Assembly (NCBI GenBank): GCA_947462815.1
Contig: CANHQR010000017.1
Coordinates: 1 to 60,515 of the forward strand
Direction: 5' to 3'
DNA: 60,515 nucleotides
Origin: Pseudobdellovibrionaceae bacterium
Lineage (GTDB): Bacteria; Bdellovibrionota; Bdellovibrionia; Bdellovibrionales; JAMPXM01
Part shown: in pieces, positions 1-6,387 of the stretch
Layout: each line of letters starts with the position of its first letter
Position numbering within the stretch: position 1 is the first letter of the stretch
Made by a program: the position numbers and the translations under genes
Notes under the pieces: generated by a model
What the model saw: the letters and a program-made list of their open reading frames with translations, nothing else
Told to the model about the DNA's origin: nothing
Databases searched by the model: none

Positions 1-673
1 CTAAAGTGTGGCTGCGGTTAATCGCCGCCGTCAGCTTACGTAAAGCCTGGGACATCAAGCGTGCCTGCAAGCCGACGTGGCTATCACCCATGTCGCCTTC
101 GATCTCCGCGCGCGGCACGAGAGCCGCGACCGAGTCGACCACGAGCACGTCGATGGCGCCAGAGCGAACCAGAGTCTCAGTGATCTCCAAAGCTTGTTCG
201 CCCGTATCGGGCTGCGAGATCAAAAGGTCCTGAGTGCGCACACCGAGCTTTCGAGCGTAACCGACATCCAGAGCATGCTCGGCGTCAACGTAGGCCACGA
301 CACCGCCAGTTTTTTGCGCCTGCGCAATCACCGAAAGCGCCAAAGTTGTCTTACCTGAAGATTCAGGTCCATAGATCTCGACGATTCGACCGCGCGGCAA
401 ACCGCCAATGCCGAGAGCGATATCCAAGGACAGAGCGCCTGTCGATACGACAGGAATGTCTTTGTAGAGCTGCTCATTCTGACCGAGGCGCATGATCGAG
501 CCTTTGCCGAACTGCTTTTCGATCGTACCGACCGCAAGCTCGAGAGCTTTACTGCGCTCAGCTGCCGCTTTCTCAGCCGCTTTATCGGCCGCCTTATCGA
601 CGATCTTTGAGTCGACGCCTCTTGAATCGGCGCCCTTGGTGTTCTCGGATGTGTTGCTCGTATTCATTGCCAT
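1..673 (-). CDS. recA: RecA recombinase (3' end outside the window)
   Basis: The gene encodes the ATP-dependent strand-exchange protein that also triggers the SOS response. About 224 codons are present, and the reading frame runs off the left edge. The translation shows the core-domain start [14 protein letters not shown] (about 51-64), the Walker A motif GPESSGKT (102-109), YVDAEHALD, and the [17 protein letters not shown] stretch before loop L1. The ATG at 673 is chosen because GGAGG lies 5 nt upstream; a second in-frame ATG at 667 would be too far from it. The N-terminus is about 33 residues longer than in E. coli RecA and is a low-complexity Ala/Lys/Glu/Asp run. pncC and pgpA lie upstream on the same strand, a common neighbourhood. 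Regulation is probably by LexA: see the TTAC motifs upstream. Confidence 0.97.
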   Translation of the reverse strand, partial: MAMNTSNTSENTKGADSRGVDSKIVDKAADKAAEKAAAERSKALELAVGTIEKQFGKGSIMRLGQNEQLYKDIPVVSTGALSLDIALGIGGLPRGRIVEIYGPESSGKTTLALSVIAQAQKTGGVVAYVDAEHALDVGYARKLGVRTQDLLISQPDTGEQALEITETLVRSGAIDVLVVDSVAALVPRAEIEGDMGDSHVGLQARLMSQALRKLTAAINRSHTL

Positions 674-751
674 CTTTCCCTCCGCTCGCACTCCCCTCAG
701 AGTGCGGTTCTCGTTTTCTCGTTAGATCGACCCGATTTTTCTCGGGCCTTC

Positions 752-796
752 TTATGTTTTGCTGCCTTACGTTTTGGTGGTTTACGTTTTGTGTGG
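752..796. repeat. Three tandem 15-bp repeats in the recA leader
   Basis: Three consecutive imperfect 15-mers start at 752, 767 and 782, each beginning TTA(T/C)GTTTTG. On the recA strand they read CAAAACGTAA or a close variant. They lie about 80-120 bp upstream of the recA start codon, in non-coding DNA between pncC and recA. A nearby short inverted repeat (CCCGA/TCGGG around 731-746) could form a small hairpin in the leader. A role as protein-binding sites is inference. Confidence 0.7.
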
Positions 797-837
797 CGGA
801 CTCGGCGAACTTGGCCAACGCCCGACAAAAAGCATCC

Positions 838-863
838 TTACACTGTTCTTACAACCTTGTTAC
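838..863 (-). promoter_or_regulatory. Candidate SOS (LexA-type) operator upstream of recA
   Basis: The plus strand has TTAC at 838, 849 and 860, that is TTAC-N7-TTAC-N7-TTAC with exact 11-bp periodicity; the recA strand reads GTAA-N7-GTAA-N7-GTAA. From memory, the LexA half-site in Bdellovibrio is TTAC in the inverted form TTACN3GTAA, while alphaproteobacterial LexA uses direct repeats 11 bp apart. The arrangement here has the former half-site in the latter geometry. No promoter hexamers could be assigned with confidence. Confidence 0.45.
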
Positions 864-905
864 ACTTTTCTTTCACATCCCGCCTAAGGCCCATAACGCG
901 CAAAA

Positions 906-1469
906 TCAAAGTCCGCGTCGCGGACCAAAGACCCTCTCAACTTCATTTAAACCGTCAGTGAGGCCAGCCTCGAGCAAACGCAGTGCAGCTAAAGCCGACG
1001 CATCCTGAATGCCCGCGCGGTCTCGCGCCGCAAATTCAAAGGCCGTCGACCAGTCCACGCCGGGCCCCGAAACCGCCACACACACCGTGCCGACCGGCTT
1101 CGTCGGTGTCCCGCCCGTCGGCCCGGCGATCCCCGTAATACTGACCGCCCACTGCGCGTGCAGTCCGCGTCGAGCTCCCAGCGCCATATGCTCCGCCACG
1201 GTGGTCGACACCGCTCCGACTTGGCGAAGCACGGCCTCGGGCACACCCAAGAGCTCAATCTTCACGCGATTCGAGTAGGCCACGACCGCGCCGATAAAAA
1301 CATCGGACACTCCCGCAAGCGCGGCGACTCGCGAGGACAGCAAACCGCCGGTGCAGCTCTCCGCAAACGCGACACTCTCGCCGCGTTCGCGTAGCCGTCT
1401 CACGACGGACGCGAGCACTTCTTCAAAACTACGATTCATCCACTCGGCGCTCACGTTCACCTCAACCAC
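906..1469 (-). CDS. pncC: CinA C-terminal-domain protein, nicotinamide-nucleotide amidohydrolase family (PncC)
   Basis: This 187-residue protein consists only of the CinA C-terminal domain. The family deamidates nicotinamide mononucleotide to nicotinate mononucleotide, salvaging the product of NAD-dependent DNA ligase. Visible signatures are AESCTGG (36-42), a VVAYSNRVK segment, SITGIAGPTGG and the PVGTVCVA strand. The N-terminal molybdopterin-like domain of full-length CinA is absent, which is normal for the short form. The start overlaps the 3' end of pgpA by 13 bp, so the two are probably cotranscribed and translationally coupled, with recA next downstream after a 232-bp gap. Confidence 0.93.
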   Translation of the reverse strand: MVEVNVSAEWMNRSFEEVLASVVRRLRERGESVAFAESCTGGLLSSRVAALAGVSDVFIGAVVAYSNRVKIELLGVPEAVLRQVGAVSTTVAEHMALGARRGLHAQWAVSITGIAGPTGGTPTKPVGTVCVAVSGPGVDWSTAFEFAARDRAGIQDASALAALRLLEAGLTDGLNEVERVFGPRRGL

Positions 1470-1951
1470 AGCGTGTTTTGATCGATCACCTGCAAAATCA
1501 CACTCGCCGCAAGGCCCGCGGCCAGATCATCCACCACCGTGCCCAAACCGCCCTGCATATGCTGATCAAGCCAGGAGATCGGATAGGGCTTCAAAATATC
1601 GAAGATGCGAAACAACACGAAGGCCGCGGCGAGCGCTTTCCAAGTCGCGGGCAAAAAAGCCGCCGCCACTAAAAAACCAACGACCTCATCGATGACGATT
1701 TCTTTGTGATCGTGCCCGCCATGCTTTCGCTCGTAGGCCTCGCACACCACAATCGACAAGCCTATGCCGAGCAAAGTGACCGCCAGGTACAAGGCGTGCG
1801 GCGCACCCCAAAGCAACACGACGAGCAGTACGCCCCAAAACGTGCCGAGCGTGCCCGGCATTCGGCCTAGGTGGCCGATGCCCGCGCCGGTGGCCAGTGG
1901 ATCAATCGCGGCCTCCGCCCAGCGGCGCCATCCCGAAGCTGATGATTTCAT
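1457..1951 (-). CDS. pgpA: Phosphatidylglycerophosphatase A
   Basis: PgpA removes the phosphate from phosphatidylglycerophosphate to give phosphatidylglycerol at the inner membrane. The 164-residue reading has the family signatures in order: ATGAGIGHL-GRMPGTLGTFWG near the N-terminus, a hydrophobic pair of segments, IVIDEVVGF, FRIFDILKPYPISWLDQ and GGLGTVVDDLAAG. The start at 1951 gives a family-typical length. The frame stays open to a GTG at 2041, with an ATG at 2038, and would add 30 residues including CECPRC. Neither start has a convincing ribosome binding site, so the 5' end is uncertain. The 3' end overlaps pncC. Confidence 0.9.
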   Translation of the reverse strand: MKSSASGWRRWAEAAIDPLATGAGIGHLGRMPGTLGTFWGVLLVVLLWGAPHALYLAVTLLGIGLSIVVCEAYERKHGGHDHKEIVIDEVVGFLVAAAFLPATWKALAAAFVLFRIFDILKPYPISWLDQHMQGGLGTVVDDLAAGLAASVILQVIDQNTLWLR

Positions 1952-2359
1952 GCCCGGCACAATTTCCCATCGCTGCACGGCTGTCAAAGTGGAACTGCCA
2001 CGGCAGCGTGGGCATTCGCACGCAAAAGCCCGCGTCATCACTCAGTTTTTTAAAACTCACAAAAGCAACAACGGACTCCTTGCGCAACGCTCGCCAAAAG
2101 CCTTGTGGAATTGAGAACTTGTACTGTTGAGACTGCCTCAAAATCCACAACCAACCTTGGCAGCTAAAGTCGGGCCCGACCTCTTTCCCCGCGCTCCGCA
2201 CCACTTTCACGGCTATTCTATGAGCAGAAGTCGACGAGGCCGGAGGCCTTGCGACTTCCGCAAGGATTGTCGCGACAATTTTTGAGTCGATGCGTGCTGG
2301 CGTCAATGGACTCATCTTGCGACGATTCCCGGGTTTCAACCTTAGCTTGGAGAGTCAGG
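1952..2359. other. Divergent intergenic region pgpA / pilT
   Basis: This is about 400 bp between the two divergent starts. It may contain a 30-codon pgpA extension (1952-2041). Otherwise I see only weak overlapping frames with no recognisable protein, and no clear hairpin or operator. Confidence 0.5.
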
Positions 2360-3586
2360 ATGACGCTCAGAGAAATTTTCGAGCTCGCAATGAAGAAAGA
2401 AGCGAGCGACGTGCACTTGAAAGCGGGCCTCGTGCCCGTGATCCGCAAGCACGGCAAGCTGCGCCCGCTCATGCCCGGTCTCAAGCAACTCACCGCCGAA
2501 GAAGTCGAAGCCATGGCCAACGAAGTGCTGGACGTGAAACAGCGCGAGGAATTCGCGCGCTCGCGTGAGATCGACGTCGGCTACGGCGTCTCGGGCCTCG
2601 GCCGCTTCAGAATCAACATTTTCCGTCAGCGCGGCAGCGTCCGCATGGTGATTCGCACGATCTCCTTCAATGTCCCCACCGTCGAGTCGCTGAACTTGCC
2701 GACGGTGATGAAAGAGATCGCTCAGCTGGAGCGAGGACTCGTGATCGTGACGGGAGTCACGGGCTCAGGAAAATCGTCCACACTTGCGGCACTCGTCAAC
2801 GAGATCAACCAAACGAAAAACGCCCACATCCTGACGATCGAAGATCCGATCGAATTTCTGATTCGCGACAAGAAGTCCATCATCTCCCAGCGGGAAATCG
2901 GCCAGGACACCGGCAATTTTGCGAGTGCGCTGCGGGCCGCACTCCGCCAAGACCCCGACGTGATTCTCATCGGCGAAATGCGCGATCGCGAGACGATGGA
3001 GATTGCGCTCGAGGCCGCCGAGACCGGCCACCTCGTGCTCTCGACCCTGCACACGCTCGATGCCCAAGAGTCGATCAACCGTATCGTCTCCGTTTTCGAG
3101 GCCCATCGCCACGATCAAATCCGACGGCAGATCTCCAGCATCCTTCGCGCCGTGATCTCGCAGCGGCTCTGTCGCCGCAAGGACAAAACCGGATTTTTGC
3201 CGGCCGTGGAACTCTTGTTGGTGAATCAACGGGTTCGGGAATCCATCGAAGATGCCGGTCGCAATGCCTCTCTCCGTCAGATCATGGAAGAGTCGCGTGA
3301 GAGCGTCGGCATGCAGAGCTTCGACCAAAGCTTGTACGATCTACTGGTGAATGACTTGATCACTTTTGAAGAAGCGCTGTCGCAGTGTACGAACCCCGAT
3401 GACTTCAAGCTGCGCTTCAGCGGCGTGAACGCCGGCGGTCATCAGTGGCAACAGAACAATCCGCTGAACCTGAATCAGCAGCGTCACAAGCAGAGCCAGC
3501 GCGACGATTGGAAGAACATCAATCACGGCCTCTCGCTCGCCGACGATCCCCATGGCGACATGCGGACCGGCACCGACGACGAATAA
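2360..3586 (+). CDS. pilT: PilT-family type IV pilus retraction ATPase
   Basis: This is a hexameric secretion-superfamily ATPase that powers type IV pilus retraction, used for twitching and, in predatory relatives, prey invasion. Residues from the chosen start: Walker A GVTGSGKS at 132-139, Asp box TIEDPIE at 159-165, Walker B DPDVILIGEMRD at 198-209, and His box TGHLVLSTLHTLDA at 222-235. The ATG at 2360 is preceded by GGAGAG at a good distance; the frame extends further upstream but lacks family sequence. At 408 residues it is longer than a typical PilT (about 345-375) because of a polar Asn/Gln/His-rich tail after about residue 355. PilU is an alternative assignment. Confidence 0.93.
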   Translation: MTLREIFELAMKKEASDVHLKAGLVPVIRKHGKLRPLMPGLKQLTAEEVEAMANEVLDVKQREEFARSREIDVGYGVSGLGRFRINIFRQRGSVRMVIRTISFNVPTVESLNLPTVMKEIAQLERGLVIVTGVTGSGKSSTLAALVNEINQTKNAHILTIEDPIEFLIRDKKSIISQREIGQDTGNFASALRAALRQDPDVILIGEMRDRETMEIALEAAETGHLVLSTLHTLDAQESINRIVSVFEAHRHDQIRRQISSILRAVISQRLCRRKDKTGFLPAVELLLVNQRVRESIEDAGRNASLRQIMEESRESVGMQSFDQSLYDLLVNDLITFEEALSQCTNPDDFKLRFSGVNAGGHQWQQNNPLNLNQQRHKQSQRDDWKNINHGLSLADDPHGDMRTGTDDE

Positions 3587-3649
3587 CTGTCGCGATCAAG
3601 GTTTAATGTTCGATTCGTCAAAGCTCATAGGGCACGGGGTTGGTTCACT

Positions 3650-5143
3650 CTACCTTCCCCCTTGAAACTCTTGATCGATCCAGCGGGCCGCTCGCAAACC
3701 TTCCTCGAAGGCACCGTGAACAGTTCCATGATTCGACAGACTCGTGGCCTCGCCGACGTAGAGCCAAGCCTCCTCGGGCCGCCGGATCGATTCAAGATCG
3801 GATCGGGACGTCCTCAGACCTCGGACTGAATAAGCTCCGAGAGCCCAAGGATCTGACGACCACGACGTGAGTTGGGCGAACTCAAGCTGACCCATTTCAT
3901 TGCCAATCGCCTGAGCACCGAACATCTGCCGAAGTTGTCGCAAAGCACGGTTCGTCGCCTCGTCCACACCCATTTCACTCTGACGAATCGCTCTTTCGCC
4001 GCCGTACAATGCCGCTAAGACCGGAGTTTTTGGTGAAGCAAAGAACTGCGTGATTCGATCGGGATCGTCGTCAATCCACTCGAGCCATGGTCGATGGGTC
4101 ACCGGCCAACTCACTTTTGAGAATCTCAGCCATAGTTTCGTCAGGTGACCCACATCGAAATTTTGCAAGGCGGATAGTTTTTGCGGGGAGATCTCAGGAA
4201 TGAGAATTGAGGCTTGGGCTTTCAGCACGGCCAGAGGCAGGGTGACGACAGCCCACCTGTAGGTTTGTCGATCCAATTCCACGAACCCCTGCCCATGATT
4301 GTTGCGAGTTCTCAATGGCCGGTCCTTCGTGAGGGGCGACGCCAAGTCAATCTTGAAGGCATCGCCGAACGATTGGCACATCTCCAAAAGCTTCAACGGC
4401 AACTGGTCATATCCACCCTCGATGATCCAGTTACCTCCTCTTGCAGGAGAAGGATCCGCGTCCCGACTGATTCGATCATGAAGCGGCAACGCGGAAACTT
4501 CGAGGCCTTCGGTTTCCTCGTTCATTGATCGAAGCGCATGCCGAAGAGCTCGACGCTCTCGCGGCGTGACATCAGCCTGGCGACGCAAGATTCTCTCGAG
4601 ACCCTCGCTCAGGGAAAGTTGGGTTCGAAGTGCTGCCGGCCACTGCTTCTTTGCAAGGTCGACAAGCCGCTCAAGGCGAGCAAACAAGGCCTTCGTTTCT
4701 GTGACCGACCAGGCTCGCGTCAGTCCCGAATATGCGTCGCGTTCAAAGAGTAAAGACTCACCATTTGAGTCCGTCTTGACCATGGACCAACCCTGTCGTT
4801 GAGCAAAGCGGTAGATCGGATTGTGCTGCTCGCCATGAATCCAGCCGGCTCCCATCTCATAGGGATATCCCCCGTGCCGAAGGGTATGTACCCGGCCACC
4901 GACGCGATCCCGTGCTTCAACAAGATGCACCTCGAAACCCTTCCGCAGCAGCTCGAGGGCTGCCGCGAGACCGGCGACACCAGCGCCAACGACCAGAACT
5001 CGCGGCTTGCGACGCAGCTCGCGGAGGGAATCCGGGGCTCTTTGAGAATCTAAATCGAGAAGCCCGAGGGGGGACGTTGTTTTCGGAGAGCGATCGAGAG
5101 GTTGGCTCACACATCCCTGGTAAATGGGGAGACACGACAGCAT
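3650..5143 (-). CDS. Flavin-dependent amine oxidase (monoamine oxidase-like)
   Basis: The N-terminal region carries the Rossmann FAD-binding signature VVGAGVAGLAAALELL, then LVEARDRVGGRV and the GAGWIHG loop. The C-terminus has WLYVGEATSLSNHGTVHGAFEEG, the second FAD-contact motif of the amine oxidase/LSD1/polyamine oxidase superfamily. It is expected to oxidise a primary or secondary amine with oxygen; the substrate cannot be told. The start at 5143 (MLSCLPIYQGC) is uncertain: it lacks a good ribosome binding site, and the frame continues to 5287. About 47 residues precede the FAD motif. Convergent with pilT, 63 bp apart. A palindrome lies immediately upstream of the chosen start. Confidence 0.88.
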   Translation of the reverse strand: MLSCLPIYQGCVSQPLDRSPKTTSPLGLLDLDSQRAPDSLRELRRKPRVLVVGAGVAGLAAALELLRKGFEVHLVEARDRVGGRVHTLRHGGYPYEMGAGWIHGEQHNPIYRFAQRQGWSMVKTDSNGESLLFERDAYSGLTRAWSVTETKALFARLERLVDLAKKQWPAALRTQLSLSEGLERILRRQADVTPRERRALRHALRSMNEETEGLEVSALPLHDRISRDADPSPARGGNWIIEGGYDQLPLKLLEMCQSFGDAFKIDLASPLTKDRPLRTRNNHGQGFVELDRQTYRWAVVTLPLAVLKAQASILIPEISPQKLSALQNFDVGHLTKLWLRFSKVSWPVTHRPWLEWIDDDPDRITQFFASPKTPVLAALYGGERAIRQSEMGVDEATNRALRQLRQMFGAQAIGNEMGQLEFAQLTSWSSDPWALGAYSVRGLRTSRSDLESIRRPEEAWLYVGEATSLSNHGTVHGAFEEGLRAARWIDQEFQGGR

Positions 5144-5144
5144 C

Positions 5145-5162
5145 CAATACTTAAGCGTATTG
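5145..5162. promoter_or_regulatory. Palindrome at the amine oxidase start
   Basis: CAATAC (5145-5150) and GTATTG (5157-5162) form a perfect 6-bp inverted repeat with a 6-bp centre (TTAAGC). It sits 1 bp from the chosen ATG. It could be an operator or a leader hairpin covering the initiation site; if the true start is upstream, it is coding sequence. Confidence 0.3.
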
Positions 5163-5654
5163 TGCACAACGGACTCAAGAAGCCGGCGCCGGGACGCCAA
5201 AGAATCTGAATTCCGACCTCGCTTCTTGCCGTCACTCGGTTCCAAGCTTCTCCCCCCCACCGAACGTTGCCAGCTCGGTTGCTCCAATCAGATCACGGCC
5301 ACCGCAGATTCCTCGCCAGCTCTAGGTTACCACTTCCAGACTCGCACACCGAACGGAATTGGCTGATTCGATAGATGCCCCGCGGACCCACGATCCGACC
5401 CTCAGCTCTTTTGGGCGGTCCGTTCTCCTGAGCCTTCTTGACCTAAGACGAGGCCTCAGACGAGGGCTAAGACGCCGTAAGAGATCGACGTCAACCATGT
5501 CAGCCGACCATCAAAAAAACTCGCACTTCGGCTTACTCTGCAAGCGAGACGACTCATCGGGTGATTCTGCCACATCATCGGCGGTGAGCTTGGCGACCAG
5601 GTCAAAACCTGGAAGCATTTGACCGGGCCTTCATCTTTGTGAAATCTGCGAACC
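5163..5654. other. Divergent intergenic region amine oxidase / recX
   Basis: About 490 bp without a supportable gene. A plus-strand frame at 5359-5622 is Arg/Ser-rich and looks like chance. The 5445-5475 area has a short direct repeat of GACGAGGCCTCA/GACGAGGGCTAA. No clear promoter was identified. Part of this stretch could be a longer amine oxidase N-terminus (to 5287). Confidence 0.4.
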
Positions 5655-6383
5655 ATGGATCACTCCGAAATTCCTCCGCAAAAACGACGTCGGCGAAGTG
5701 AGCTTCGAACCCATGCCATGACGGAAGCGCAGGGGAGTTCGAGATCAAGTTTGCCTCTCGAGGACGATTTATTCGGACGACCCAGCCCCTCAAAGCTTTC
5801 AACGGCTGCCCCGACGCGACGAGGGCGAACTTCCTTTGTCCCGAAATCCGCTCGCGAGCGCGCTATGGACTTGATCGCGCGGCGTGATCACTCCGAGCGA
5901 GAGTTGGTGCAAAAACTCACGCGCGCCCAGCACTCCGCGGACGAAATTGCCGCCACCATCGAGGAGCTTCGCGAACGCGGTTGGCTGCCGGATCCGTCGG
6001 TCTTGGCCGAACGCGAGGCGGATCGCCTGCGTCGGCGCGGCAAATCCGAGATGCAGATCCACGCTTGGCTCATCAAGAAGGGACTCCCCGCCGCACAACG
6101 CCAAGCCGATGCCGAGGTCGAAACCGGTCTTCGCTCATTGAGCTCGGCTTGGCCGAAGTTGCTGCGGCAAGCCCAGCGCGATTTGGACCGCGCCGCAACG
6201 GCGACAGCTCGGTCACATGGGGTCCGTCGAGGCGTCGATGCTGGCGATTCCGAGGACGATCGGCTCAATCTGCAAGCCGCACTCAAGCAACGCTGCCTCA
6301 AATGGATGGCCGGCCGAGGCTTCAGCGGCGCTACGGCGCGGGCTGTCTTCACTCGCCTTCTCGAGGAAAATCCGCTCAAATGA
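5655..6383 (+). CDS. recX: RecX-family regulator of RecA
   Basis: RecX proteins bind RecA filaments and limit their growth. The conserved part starts near residue 70 (RERAMDLIARRDHSERELVQKL), followed by the helical repeat ...EELRERGWLPDPSVLAEREADRLRRRGKSEMQIHAWLIKKGLP, the typical tandem three-helix architecture. The last segment (KWMAGRGFSGATARAVFTRLLEE) is the third RecX repeat. At 242 residues it is longer than most (150-165) because of about 65 low-complexity N-terminal residues. The start at 5655 lacks a clear ribosome binding site; ATG 5718 is an alternative. alaS starts 4 bp after the stop, so the two are one transcription unit. recA is 5 kb away on the other strand. Confidence 0.88.
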   Translation: MDHSEIPPQKRRRRSELRTHAMTEAQGSSRSSLPLEDDLFGRPSPSKLSTAAPTRRGRTSFVPKSARERAMDLIARRDHSERELVQKLTRAQHSADEIAATIEELRERGWLPDPSVLAEREADRLRRRGKSEMQIHAWLIKKGLPAAQRQADAEVETGLRSLSSAWPKLLRQAQRDLDRAATATARSHGVRRGVDAGDSEDDRLNLQAALKQRCLKWMAGRGFSGATARAVFTRLLEENPLK

Positions 6384-6387
6384 AGGC

